The notes beneath the pieces were generated by a model. It was given only the letters and a program-made list of their open reading frames with translations. It was not told the origin of the DNA and made no database searches. This document shows positions 22,497-32,318 of a stretch of DNA of 64,000 nucleotides, in pieces (position 1 is the stretch's first letter; every line of letters begins with the position of its first letter). Position numbers and translations under genes: made by a program. This stretch comes from Septoria linicola (Eukaryota > Ascomycota > Dothideomycetes > Mycosphaerellales > Mycosphaerellaceae), in the NCBI GenBank assembly GCA_024114885.1, contig CP099418.1, forward strand, positions 2,914,001 through 2,978,000. Direction: 5' to 3'.

Positions 22497-24320
22497 ATGC
22501 CGTCCACTCGTTTGCTGATCTACAGCTTGGGAGCTGCTGCTGTTACATATGCACAACAGCACACTGAATACGACTACATCATATGCGGTGGTGGTACCGC
22601 AGGACTGGTGGTAGCGAACAGACTGTCCGAGGCGAATCATACAGTCTTGGTCGTTGAAGCAGGTGTTGACGGCACAACTGCAAATTGGGGCTATACTACC
22701 ACACCACAAACATATGCTGGAGGAAGGGTGTTTGATCTGCCAGCAGGAAAGACCGTCGGAGGCACAAGCCAAGTCAATGGAAAAGTATATTCTCGTCCAG
22801 ACGCCGACTCCATTGACGACTGGGGTCGGGTCAACAACGCAGACTGGTCCTGGAACACTCTCCTGCCCTTCTACAAGGCCTCAGAGACGCTTGACCAACC
22901 AAGTGAGGATCTCGCGAAGGCCGGCTACACCTACAACCCGGACTACCATGGCACTAGTGGACCTTTGAACGTTTCCTTTCCTGCACAGGGAACTCCAGAA
23001 TACTTCGAGGTCTTGAAAAAGGCAGCAGCGACCTTCGACATCGCCGTCACTCGAGATTTCAACGGAGGCAAAGCCGAAGGCCTGGCCACCTATCCAGCAA
23101 CTTTCACCATCAACGGCGAGCGCGAGCAGATACGCGAGTCCAGTCGCGAGGCGTACTACCTGCCTGCTGTTGGCAGAAGCAATCTTGAGCTTCTTGATGA
23201 GACCATATGCCTCCGAGTTGTCTTTGGTGATGCTTCCGATGGAAACAACGCAACTCTGACTGCTACGGGCGTCGAAATCGCCAACAGCAACAACCGGACC
23301 ACGATATCTGCGAGAAAAGAAGTGATCCTCTCGGCTGGTGTGTATCGCTCTCCAGGAATCTTGGAGTACTCTGGCATTGGTAACAGCAAGCTCTTGGCCA
23401 ACCACAGCATTGAGACCAAGGTTGATCTGCCTGGAGTTGGCGAGAACCTCCAGGATCAGATGCAAGGCAACATATTCTTTGAGCGTGCCAATGATACCAA
23501 CATCACGTTCCCAGATCCTGTCGCTGGTGAGATCACGACCAACTACCTCATTCACGCCACGTATGAGCAGATTTTCGGTGACGACGCTGGCGACTTCCAA
23601 GAGAGAACCAACACCTCGCTGTCGGAATATGCCACCACCATCTCTGAGAGGATCAATGGTACGCTTTCTTCTGAGCAGATTCTCAACTCCCTTCAAGTGC
23701 AGTATGGCGCCGTCTTCAACACTCTTGTTCCTGCCGTGGAGATATTCTCTGGTCAAGCCCTCAATAGTACGCACCTGAACCTGGAATTCTGGCCTCTGAT
23801 TCCTTTGAGCCGCGGATCCGTACACATCTCAGGTGGCAACCCGGAGCGAGCTGGAGACAGTCCGATCGTTGATGTGAATTGGGGTAAGAATCCTGATGTA
23901 TGTGACCTAACATCTACTAATTATGCATGACTAGGCATTCTCGATCACGACTGGGAAATTTTCATCGCCTCGGCACGTTTCGTGCGGAATTTCTTCAAGA
24001 CCGATGCGCTTGCTCCTGAAGTGACAAATGAAACTCAGCCTGGCCTGGGCAATGTTCCCGAGGATGCAAGCGATGCCGAATGGAGGGACTACTGGCAAGA
24101 CAACTTCCGCGCTGGATGGCATGGTGTTGGCTCCGCTGCAATGTTACCCCGAGAGTGGGGTGGAGTCGTCGATGGGGACCTCACAGTATACGGCACTGCC
24201 AATGTGCGAGTCGTCGATGCTTCGGTCATTCCCTTCCAGCTTGGCGGACATCCTACTGCTACTGTCTATGCTTTGGCCGAGAGAGCTGCGAGCTTGATTG
24301 TTGGTGGCCTTACAGGCTAA
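22497..24320 (+). CDS. Secreted GMC-family FAD oxidoreductase
   Basis: Two exons (22497-23883 and 23935-24320), 590 residues. The 51-bp intron has a GTAAGA donor and CTAG acceptor and rejoins DVNWG to ILDHDWEIFIASARF. The N-terminus is a signal peptide (MPSTRLLIYSLGAAAVTYA) and several N-glycosylation sequons follow. The Rossmann FAD site is CGGGTAGLVVANRLSE; the GMC signature is GKTVGGTSQVNGKVYSR; the second signature includes SAGVYRSPGILEYSGIG. Both catalytic positions are present: H525 in WHGVGSAAM and H568 in GGHPTATVYALAERAA. It belongs with glucose oxidase, aryl-alcohol oxidase and choline-dehydrogenase-like enzymes. The alcohol substrate is not predictable from what I see. Secreted members often supply H2O2 during plant-matter attack (family knowledge). 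Confidence 0.92.
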
Positions 24321-24576
24321 AGACGCATCCATGCTATAGCACCAATCATGTAGACATGTTACAGTGTGTGTATAATACATTCATACATTCATACCTCGAG
24401 TGTGATTCTCAGTGCTGGCTAGCCACGTGTGCTCTCTTCCAGACATACCGCAACTTCGCTTGCTTGTATCCGTTGTTGGCATCTTGGCAGCTGCCTCATA
24501 GCATGCACGATCGCTCTCACGCTCAGTTTCTGGAAGTACCATGCTGGCTGTGTTTTACAAGTCGAGGCGCCACATG
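24321..24576. other. Convergent spacer, GMC oxidoreductase and Cys-rich protein gene
   Basis: 3' ends of two converging genes; nothing else recognised. Confidence 0.5.
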
Positions 24577-25173
24577 TCAGAAACTATGCCTGCGTGGACG
24601 ACCACTGCTTTGCATGGGTGAAGTGGCACAGGAGCCTTGTCCTCGATGCTGCTTGTACAACTGCTCGACCTGCGAGTCTTGCTGTGGCCGCGAAATCTCA
24701 GTTGGGATAGTGGAAGTTGTCGGATGCTTTTGCACGCGCTCAGGAGTATGTGGAGTCAGCATCGGCAGGGTGATGTTGATGTTGAATATTCCCTCTGAGA
24801 CTTCTTCCAGAGGTGTCAATCCTCGAGCAGGCGTTCTAACATGGGTGAAGAGCGAGCGCTGGCCTGGAGGAGTCGGAGATGAGGAAGAAGCATACAGTGC
24901 ATCAGCGGGGAAATAACTGTCGTGCTTGCCAAGGTCTCGGAGGCGACCAGACTCGACAAGTGGCGTGGTGACTTCTTGATACGCGTCTTCTGTCAATGCG
25001 TTTTGTTCCCATGCGACACCGCATAGCTCGCAGACTGAGGTTGAGTAGAGCTCCTGCCGGATCTGAGGAATGCAGCAATCGTGGCGTCCCTGACGATTGG
25101 CAATCGGGCAGCTCTCTACCAAAACCTGCTCCTCGCCTCCACATATGTAGCTAACTCCGTGATAGAAGCACAT
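24577..25173 (-). CDS. Cys/His-rich hypothetical protein
   Basis: A 198-residue single-exon frame with a true ATG. The first 60 residues carry a Cys/His-rich pattern: C2, H5, C11, then a CPIA segment, a CC pair, and a closing CELCG. This resembles small fungal zinc-binding proteins that start with 'C..Y..CGH', but I cannot name the family. The remainder is polar and probably disordered, with Pro/Ser/Thr-rich stretches such as SSSSPTPPG and PMLTPHTPERVQ, a possible phosphorylation target. No signal peptide or membrane segment is present. It converges with the GMC gene. It is accepted as real because of its ATG, its length and the ordered Cys spacing. Function unknown. Confidence 0.6.
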   Translation of the reverse strand: MCFYHGVSYICGGEEQVLVESCPIANRQGRHDCCIPQIRQELYSTSVCELCGVAWEQNALTEDAYQEVTTPLVESGRLRDLGKHDSYFPADALYASSSSPTPPGQRSLFTHVRTPARGLTPLEEVSEGIFNINITLPMLTPHTPERVQKHPTTSTIPTEISRPQQDSQVEQLYKQHRGQGSCATSPMQSSGRPRRHSF

Positions 25174-25624
25174 TCTACTGGACGCGTCGAGGCTGGGGTG
25201 GAGGATATTCAGATCGATACTCTGGTGCAGCGTGCCGATGTATGAGTCTTCAGCGCCCGGTAAGTTGTGACCTCAGACCTGAATAGTCTTCAAAGCTTAG
25301 AAGGTTCGAACGTGATTGCAGCAGCAGTTTGGATGTGATTGTTTCAGGTAGCTATAACGCGACGGTCCAGTCGTTCAAGCTTTTGGCCAATTGTTTGGGA
25401 CAGCCTTGTGGTACGAAGTTTAAGCAAGCAGGCAAGCAATCGGGAAGGTAGAATTTGCTGGCCTACAAGACTTTCCTTCTCAAGCCCGCATGAGCTGCAC
25501 CTGCCTCGTGGGACAAACATTTCATGCACTGGCAGCCGCACTTCGCCTCCCTTTGCCTCTGGTCAACGACACAAGGAACGCTACGGGTGATGCCACATTT
25601 TTACGCAGCACTTCCTCTCTTCAT
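25174..25624. other. Intergenic, upstream of the Cys-rich gene and downstream of the CHORD gene
   Basis: No gene recognised. A GGTTCGAAC string near 25303 resembles a tRNA T-loop, but no acceptor or anticodon arm surrounds it. Confidence 0.5.
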
Positions 25625-26796
25625 CTACACTCGCCCTGCTCTCCCTGCTTGTATGATTTCGCCAGTGTGTGGATCATCAGCCCTCAATACCGGCCAGCCT
25701 TGCCCATCTGCTTTTGCGAGCGTCAGCTCCAGCTTCGTTCCCATGACCTTAAACTTGCTCTCGGCAGGCTTGATGGGACCGAAAAGCACCATAGTCGTCT
25801 GGTATCTCTTCGCATCGCTGGTGTGCAAATCTAGCTCGAGCTTGGTGCCATCTTCACTGAATTCCACCTTTGACCGCTCCTTGTCAATCTTCTTCAGGTA
25901 CAACGACGCGATCACCGTCGCGGCAGTCTGATAGTAATCGTTGCGCACCTCCTTCAGCGCTTCTTCCTCATCGGGTGCTTTCGCTTTGCCCACGAAGAGA
26001 TGCCGCGACTTTGTCTTGCAGCCCGCAATCTTCATGAACTCGTCAAACTCCAGCACACGTCGCTTGCAGCACGTCCAGCCCTTGCTTCCCTCGTGAAACA
26101 GCGCTTGACCCGGGTGATGCACGCATTCTTCGTCGTCTCGACTTTGCCCACTCTTGTACGAGACGCCGCATGCCTTACGCTTGCAGGTCGCGCCATCCGG
26201 GACTGAGGCATTGGGGTCGTCGTCATCGTCTTCGGGAGGAGCAGGACTGGGTGAGGCGCGCGACGTGGGCGTTGCGACGGGCGCTCGTGACACGGGCGGT
26301 GGTAATGAGTTGTTGCTGTTTTCGGCCTGTTTGGGCTGTGCATCGGGAGCGGCTTTTTTGATCTTGGCCTCGAGCTCGTCGGCGGTCTGCTTGGGCTCTT
26401 GAATGGTCGGCGTGTCGTCAACGGTCGAGTGGGTGCCGGTGGTGCAGGGCGGAATGGTCATGAACTCGTCGAAGGTGAGCACGCGCGGCTTGCAGCACTT
26501 CCATCCTGTGAAGTGGTGAGCACAACAATGTATGTGGGTAGTCGATGATGAGAGCGGAGAGGAGGGGGATGAGAAGAGAAAGGGAGGGGAGGCAGACCGA
26601 CCTTTCTGGCCCTCGTGGAATTCGGGCGGTCTGTAGGTAGCGATCAAATGTCAGTAAGTTAGTCAATGGCCAGACAGCAGTCAGTACATCAAGGTCTCTC
26701 TCTCTCTCTCTTCACTCACCCCGGATGGTAGTGGCATGGCTCGTCCGCATCGCTGAAGATCTTGCCGCAGCCTTTGTGCACACACTTGGTCGCCAT
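25625..26796 (-). CDS. CHORD- and CS-domain co-chaperone (RAR1/CHORDC1-like)
   Basis: Three exons: 26720-26796, 26602-26630 (29 nt) and 25625-26505; introns of 89 and 96 bp. The protein has 328 residues. The first CHORD zinc domain is rebuilt only by splicing: KCVHKGCGKIFSDADEPCHY, HPGPPEFHEGQKG, WKCCKPRVLTFDEFM. A low-complexity linker (PAPPEDDDDDPNAS) follows, then a second CHORD (CKRKACGVSY, ECVHHPGQALFHEG, WTCCKRRVLEFDEFM, GCKTKSRH) and a C-terminal CS domain (ASLYLKKIDKERSKVEFSED, LHTSDAKRYQTTMVLFGPI). CHORD-CS proteins work with SGT1 and HSP90 in protein-complex assembly; the Aspergillus member ChpA is needed for normal development (family knowledge). Here CHORD precedes CS, as in animals, whereas plant RAR1 lacks CS. 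It is divergent from the glutaredoxin-like gene across 260 bp. Confidence 0.9.
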
Positions 26797-27056
26797 TGCT
26801 GTTGGGTGTTTCGTCAGGCCTAAGACTCCTCTATGCTGATGAAGAGTATCAAACGCTTCCACAAATGCACTGTCAAGCTCATGGAAAACCGTACTGCAGC
26901 AGAAACATTCTAGAAGCTGTCTGCTGATCCTCTGGCTGGGCCCACGTCACGCTGCAGCAACCTCGACAGCCGCCCCGAGTCGCGTCTCGCGGTCTGTACA
27001 CCGAAATCTCGCGCTTCTATCAAATCGCGTCAATAATTCTCCAAATTCCATCAAAC
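26797..27056. promoter_or_regulatory. Divergent promoter, CHORD gene and glutaredoxin-like gene
   Basis: 260 bp between two opposed start codons, so it must hold both promoters. No consensus site is claimed. Confidence 0.5.
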
Positions 27057-27440
27057 ATGAGGGCAGCTTCGCGCCTTCTGCAGCACAGTCTGCGCCTCAC
27101 CCTCTTCACCCATGAGCACTGCAGCCTGTGCGTCGATGTGAAAGCCGTCATGAGTCGTGTCTGGGACCGCCGGCATTTTGACTACAAAGAAATCGACATT
27201 TTCGCCCCGGAGAACAGCAAATGGAAGCAGTTATATGAGTTCGACATTCCAGTGGTAGGTAGACCGAATAAAGTGATTGCCTTTGTCTTTGCGTGTTAAT
27301 TGAAAGTGTAGGTTCACGTCGACAGAACAGCTACCTTGACATCGCAGAATGGGGAGACTACCGCAGCTGCTCGCAAACTGAAGCATAGATTCACTGAACA
27401 GCAGCTGGAGCTGACTATGGATGCAGTCGAGAGGACTTGA
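27057..27440 (+). CDS. Glutaredoxin-like (DUF836) small thiol protein
   Basis: Two exons (27057-27254 and 27312-27440), 108 residues; the 57-bp intron has a GTAGGT donor and GTAG acceptor. The thioredoxin-fold start LTLFTHEHCSLCVDVKAVM has a CxxC redox pair (Cys-Ser-Leu-Cys), followed by FDYKEIDIF and FDIPVVHVDR, with the cis-Pro of the fold in DIPV. Splicing is required to continue strand VVHVDR and the closing helix AARKLKHRFTEQQLELTM. The basic, Ser/Leu-rich N-terminus (MRAASRLLQHSLRL) suggests mitochondrial import. The family includes yeast YDR286C; its reductase partner is not established. Gene, length and domain agree with the family. Confidence 0.85.
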
Positions 27441-27626
27441 TGGACGACAAAGCTCACGCTTCTCAGCCTGCAGCTCTTTGGCCCCGGCGCGGGGCAGCAC
27501 AAGCCCCTCATCAATGGCAGATCAAGGTCCGGAGCACGAAGGTGTTCTCGAATCGTACAATCGCGTTTTTGACGCATCTGCCCTCGTAGAGGTACGCAAA
27601 GCACTTCACGTGTCTCAGTCTGGATC

Positions 27627-28430
27627 ATGCAGGCAGCCAATCGCCTTCAGAAAGCATTGAAGTCTGGGAAACCAAGCTTCGGAGCGTGGCAAATGCTACC
27701 TGGCGCCAACTTGTCTCGCACCATTGCGCGTACGCCTGGACTCGACTGGATATGTGTCGATTGTGAGCATGGCAACATTGCCGATGCAGACATGCACGAG
27801 AGTGTCGCCGCCATCGCATCTTGTGGTGTGTCGCCTATCGTCAGATTACCTGAAGGCCAGCATTGGATGATCAAACGCGCTCTGGACGCTGGAGCTCATG
27901 GCATTATTGTCCCTCTTCTCCAAACGGCGGAGGATGCCAGAAAGATCGTTAAATACACGAAATTTCCTCCAATGGGAAATCGTGGTCTTGGTTCACCATT
28001 CTCTGCAGACAAGTTCACTCCTGGAACAACCGGGAACGTGCAAGAAATCAGCCTGAGTCAGTATTTCAAGGAGGCCAACGAAAGTATCGTAGTCGTTGTG
28101 CAGATCGAGACTGCATCGGCTCTGGAGCAGATCAAAGACATTGCAGCTGTAGACGGAATTGACGTCTGCTTCATAGGCCCGGTGGATCTGGGAAATAGCA
28201 TTGGACATCCTCCTGAAAATATTGGCGTCTACTCGCCAGAACTGGAGGACGCTATCGACACCATTCACCGTACGACTCAAGCCGCGGGGAAATGGACTGG
28301 CATCTACTGCGGAAGTGGTGACCAGGCAAAAGGATTCGCCAACAAAGGCTTCAACATGGTGAATACCATGAACGATGTGGCAGCGATCAAGAAAACCTTT
28401 AGTGAAGCAGCAGCAGTCGCGCTCGGATGA
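27627..28430 (+). CDS. HpcH/HpaI-family aldolase
   Basis: A 267-residue single-exon protein of class II aldolase/citrate-lyase type. Hallmarks: FGAWQMLPGANLSRTIART, WICVDCEHGNIADADM (metal-site region), IVRLPEGQHWMIKRALDAGA, HGIIVPLLQTAEDA, then VVVQIETASALEQI with the metal-binding Glu, and CFIGPVDLGNSIGHP with the second metal Asp. Relatives cleave 2-oxo-3-deoxy or 2,4-dihydroxyhept-2-enedioate-type acids to pyruvate and an aldehyde. In fungi they belong to sugar-acid or aromatic catabolism, and the exact substrate is unknown here. Fungal homologues of this type are commonly bacterial-like; I cannot judge transfer from one sequence. It lies 186 bp downstream of the glutaredoxin gene on the same strand. 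Confidence 0.88.
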   Translation: MQAANRLQKALKSGKPSFGAWQMLPGANLSRTIARTPGLDWICVDCEHGNIADADMHESVAAIASCGVSPIVRLPEGQHWMIKRALDAGAHGIIVPLLQTAEDARKIVKYTKFPPMGNRGLGSPFSADKFTPGTTGNVQEISLSQYFKEANESIVVVVQIETASALEQIKDIAAVDGIDVCFIGPVDLGNSIGHPPENIGVYSPELEDAIDTIHRTTQAAGKWTGIYCGSGDQAKGFANKGFNMVNTMNDVAAIKKTFSEAAAVALG

Positions 28431-29519
28431 TTTTTGGTTGGAAGGGTACTGTTGAAGCAGACCTTTGCGACAGCTGCGATTTTTACATTTCCTTATCCTT
28501 TCACCTCGTTCTCTTGGTTGCTCCTCCTTACATATTTCGCAGACAAAACTTCACCTTTGCCAGCACTCCATCTACAAGGAGACCACCATCTCGGATGGCG
28601 CTGGATTCAATCTCCTTCCTACCAATCGCATTCGCACGTCAGAAGCGATGTCCACTGGTACCATTCAGCCTCGCAATACTTAATCTTGAACCAGACGATG
28701 CACGTGGGCTTACTGGACACGCACGGGATTGTCATAGTTGGAAAGTGAGACTCAAGTCTGAATGATGGAGCTCAATACTCGCGTAGCCTTGGATGGAAAT
28801 CACAGATGTCCAATTCAGGCAATTGCTTCTCATGTTGAAGACGTTGGGCGCCAATATCGAACTCATGGACGGGTTTCTGTGATCTATCGCTTCGATGCAC
28901 CTTGTGCGGACCACCGTCTGCGATCGAGCCTTATGAGCTGCCTATAGCGGTATTGACATGTTTCAGATTGATCTGCGAATCCTAAGCCAAGGCAAGAGAT
29001 TCTTTGGTACCTAAGACCTGCACACCCACTCCAAGCCTCGATACTCTGCACCTGGATTGTTTCGATCAACGGGCCGCATACCTCCTAGGAGTCCATGATC
29101 TGGCTGCCATCTTGTGTGATGTAGACCTAGCCCCATTGCTGGAGTAGTGCCCGACCGGAGTTCTTCGCTCATCACCGCGACTGCACAAGCTCGCGGAGGT
29201 AGTACAGAATGAGAGAAAGATGTGCATTCGGCCGTGCAGTTTGACGGCCATCATTCCCAACAGAGGCGATCGAGGAATCATTGCTACCACTATATGCTCA
29301 GTACACTGTATGCTGCCGCACTGCCAGGCTGATAATAGCTCACGCCGGTCCGATGGAAGTCGAGATGACTGGTCGTGCCCAGAGGATGGTGGAACCCACA
29401 GAACCTAGGCCATTAATACAGGCCACGAATACATAAGACTCGAGATTTCCTGTCCGGAAGAAAATCAGCACCTGCAACACCAACTTCCATTCCTACAAAC
29501 TCTCCAAGACTCAAGCATC
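28431..29519. other. 1.1-kb intergenic region, no gene recognised
   Basis: Contains the aldolase 3' region and the cutinase promoter. Short frames exist on both strands, but none shows a domain or a credible intron-exon structure. Confidence 0.5.
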
Positions 29520-30246
29520 ATGGCTATCTTGAACGAGCTCGTCGCAGTCCTGGCGCTCTGCTTCGGAGTCATCGCTGCACCGTTGGAAGAGAGAGCAACA
29601 TGCTCAAGCTACAGTCAGTTCGAATTCATTGGAAAACTACGATAGTGGCAATTGACAGCTGAGCCTAGCAATCATAAACACTCGCGGCACCGGAGAACCA
29701 CAAGGTCCATCATCTGGCTTCAGAACCATGAACACCCAGATCACATCCCAAGTCTCAGGCAGCACAATCTACAACACCGTATACGCAGCCGGCGTAAGCC
29801 AAAACTCTGCAGCCGGAACCCGAGACATTGTCAATAAAATCACCTCCACACTCAGAACCTCTCCAAATGAGTGTTTCGTCCTGGAAGGCTACAGCCAAGG
29901 AGCAGCGGCGACGACAAATGCCATGACCCAGCTGACCGGCAATGCTTTCACTGCCGTCAGAGCAGTGGTACTGCTTGGCAATCCCAACCACAAGCGTGGA
30001 CTCGCATGCAATGTCGACTCTCAGGGCGGAACCACGACCAAGAACGTCAACGGACTGTCCGCTTTCGGCAGCGCTGGCGTTCCCAGCAACTGGGTGTCCA
30101 AGACGTTGGATATCTGTGCGTATGGTGACGGGGTTTGCGACACCACGCATGGATATGGAATCAATGCTGCGCACTTGAGTTATCCTAGCAGTTCTAGTGC
30201 ACAACGGCTTGGATCCACGTTTGCTGTCGAGAAGCTGCGAGCCTAA
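29520..30246 (+). CDS. Secreted cutinase-family esterase (CE5)
   Basis: Two exons (29520-29613 and 29669-30246), 223 residues. The 55-bp intron has a GTCAGT donor and CCTAG acceptor; only this acceptor restores CSSYTIINTRGTGEPQG, the conserved start of the fold. The first 20 residues are a signal peptide ending GVIAA, with a short pro-region. The catalytic triad is complete: S107 in GYSQGAAA, D185 in CAYGDGVCD, and H200 in AAHLSY; the paired cysteines C114-type and CNVDS/CAYGDGVC segments are kept. CE5 enzymes hydrolyse cutin or acetylated xylan. The GEPQGPSSGFRTMN stretch is also seen in cutinases of plant-associated fungi, and the choice between cutin and acetylxylan cannot be made by eye. 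Confidence 0.9.
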
Positions 30247-30715
30247 GAGGGGAAAGACCTAGTCTATGGTCTGTCGACAAGTACACACGAGGGCAGGGAG
30301 AAGTGATGATGCGAATCAGCGAAGCAACAAGGAAGAGATAACAAGGCACGGCTCCTTCAAAAGCTGGAACATGAAAGAGGAAATGACATGGTATCTTCTC
30401 ATCAACATCACTACTGCATATATTATACAAAAGCGCACACGGGGACTCCGCGCCCATTTGTCACCACAGAAGCCGGCGTGAGCCACATGCCAACCGTGAA
30501 CAGAAGTCTTCTGGTATATCCCATCTTCTCCGCGACGAGCGCCGTTTCGCACAGACTCCGTGATCACGATACAAAAGAGATCCCTGTGCATCGCCGGTCT
30601 TGTTGCGCTCAAGCGCACCAGCAGCGAATCAATACATGAACAACACCGATCGATCGAACAACGCCAGCGATTATCGTTAACATCTACAAACGTGGCTGGT
30701 TCTGCCAACCAAAGC
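30247..30715. other. Convergent spacer, cutinase and HMG-box gene
   Basis: 469 bp between two 3' ends. No gene recognised. Confidence 0.5.
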
Positions 30716-31831
30716 TCATGCGGCTGCAGCTGCGGCTGTAGTCTTTGCAGCAGGTGGCGCAAAGCCATACACACGGCTGTGCTCTTCGTGATAGCGCGCT
30801 TGATCTTGCTTGTACAGCTGCTCATATTTCTGTGCAATGGTCAGCTCGATGGGTAGGAAAGTGAATACATCCGCTCCACGTACCTCTTTCTCGCTTGTGC
30901 TCAAAGCCTTCCATTCCTGGCTGATTAGCTTGGATCGTTCGGTGATCTTGATGTTGGTAAAGTCCCCGCTACTCTGTCGATTCAAGCTGAAGCTCAGATA
31001 TGGACTCTGAGGCCGCTTCGGGCGTCGTTCGTCCTGCAGCTCTACCCACTTGTTCTTCTGCTTGGGAAATTCGCGTCTCAGTTGAGCGCGAGCCAAGTTT
31101 GCGAGTCGGATCTGATCTGCCGAGTGCGATTCAATCCACTGCTTGTAGTTGGCTGCTGCAGCCTCATTTGCCGTGCGTCGGATATGGTTGTAGTGCTATA
31201 TGGGCGGGTCAATGATCGTGAACGTCAAACCGGGCCACGAATGTCTCACCTCGATGTCTGCTGGGCCCATCTCCTTCCATTTTGCAGCTGCTTCCTTGAT
31301 CATCGCGTTGATAGTCGATGCCGTGCCACCGGATCCCTTTGCCGTCTGCGACCAATACGCCTGGTAGGCTGAGGTGTAGCCCGTCCGCTTGGGGCATTCA
31401 GGCAGCGCGGCAGCCTTCAGGTCCTCGATCTTGGTCTTCTTCTTCTCCACGGCCTTGCGCTGGGCAGTTCTTCCCTTGCGAGCAGCGTCCCGCGCTGCCT
31501 TGAGATCTGCGGCTTCCTGTCGTTTGGCTGCCTGCTCAGGCGTCAATGCCCTGGTCCTCTTGGTGGCTGGGCTGCGAGCCTTTGCGGCAATCTTCTTCTC
31601 GGCGGCGGAGCTGCCATCATTGGGCTTGGACGCAGCCTTCTTCACCGCGCGCTTGACTGTTCGCGAAGGCTCGCCGACCACGCTCTTGGGCCGGCCAGGA
31701 GTGGCATACGTGCGGATGGACAGAACGAGGGGCTGCCGGACAACGGTATGCTGGTGGTGGAGAGCGGACGGCGAGATGTGTGGCAGAGCGCGCGACCGCA
31801 CCGAGACGCGCGACAACATGCGCTCAAGCAT
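30716..31831 (-). CDS. Mitochondrial HMG-box DNA-binding protein (Abf2-like)
   Basis: Three exons (31250-31831, 30884-31195, 30716-30829), 335 residues. Both introns are 54 bp (GTGAGA...ATAG and GTACGT...ACAG). The second is stop-free and in frame, so it would be mistaken for 18 coding residues. The N-terminus is Arg/Ser-rich with SIRTYATPGRPK, typical of a matrix-targeting peptide. A long Lys/Ala-rich helical stretch follows, then a degenerate HMG box (GYTSAYQAYWSQTAKG...AAAKWKEM) and a clear second box: RRPKRPQSPYLSFSLNRQ, LISQEWKALSTSEKEKYEQL, ending HSRVYGF. Two HMG boxes with import peptide match mtDNA-packaging proteins such as yeast Abf2. Role in nucleoid compaction is inferred. Divergent from PRP5. 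Confidence 0.85.
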
Positions 31832-32318
31832 TGCGCGGGCGTTATCGAGGCAGCGGTGGAGGGAAAGGCGGCAATGCGTTCAGTGGTCGTGTCGTGTTTA
31901 CCCGGCCATCATCAGTCGCGTGTGAGAGCACCGGTACCAGCAGCTCTTGCCGGTTCGGAATTAAGGTTTCTCCACATGGCGCTAACACTATTCGAGCTCG
32001 CGATCCTCACATATCTTTGCACCTGATGTCGACTTTCTTCCGCCCCACTCCTCTCTCTCACATCCCACCACCACCCCTGCCCGGTATCGCGTGGAGCATC
32101 TCTCGCACACTTTGCACATGACAATTTGAAGGTAAGACCAGACAGGACTCGCACGACGGCGGCGGCACCGCGGCTGCGAAGCAGGCACATCGGAAGCAAA
32201 AATTTGGACCAGAGACGAGGCGGAAATAGCAGTTAGGAAACGAGGCCGGCAGCAGGGCGGAGCAGAGTAGCAGAGGCTGTGCGGGTACGACGACGACCGA
32301 CTCCTTCGGCCGTGCAAT
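31832..32318. promoter_or_regulatory. Divergent promoter, HMG-box gene and PRP5
   Basis: 487 bp between opposed start codons, with several pyrimidine-rich runs before PRP5 (CTCTCTCTCACATC near 32050). Individual sites are not claimed. Confidence 0.5.

Noticed and set aside
22881..23825. 314-residue minus-strand frame opposite the GMC oxidoreductase
   Set aside because: No family pattern; the plus strand has complete GMC motifs and both catalytic His. The frame is a by-product of codon bias.
24080..24916. 278-residue plus-strand frame overlapping the GMC 3' end and the Cys-rich gene
   Set aside because: It is out of frame with GMC exon 2 and antisense to the Cys-rich gene; Cys/Trp-rich low-plausibility composition.
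25303..25311. tRNA T-loop-like GGTTCGAAC
   Set aside because: No acceptor stem, D arm or anticodon arm can be drawn around it.
26797..28430. Operon-like grouping of glutaredoxin-like and aldolase genes
   Set aside because: Fungal genes are monocistronic; each has its own intergenic spacer and the functions are not obviously linked.
22497..30246. Secondary-metabolite or virulence cluster containing GMC oxidase, aldolase and cutinase
   Set aside because: No synthase, transporter or regulator is present and the intervening genes are housekeeping; the closeness is probably coincidental.
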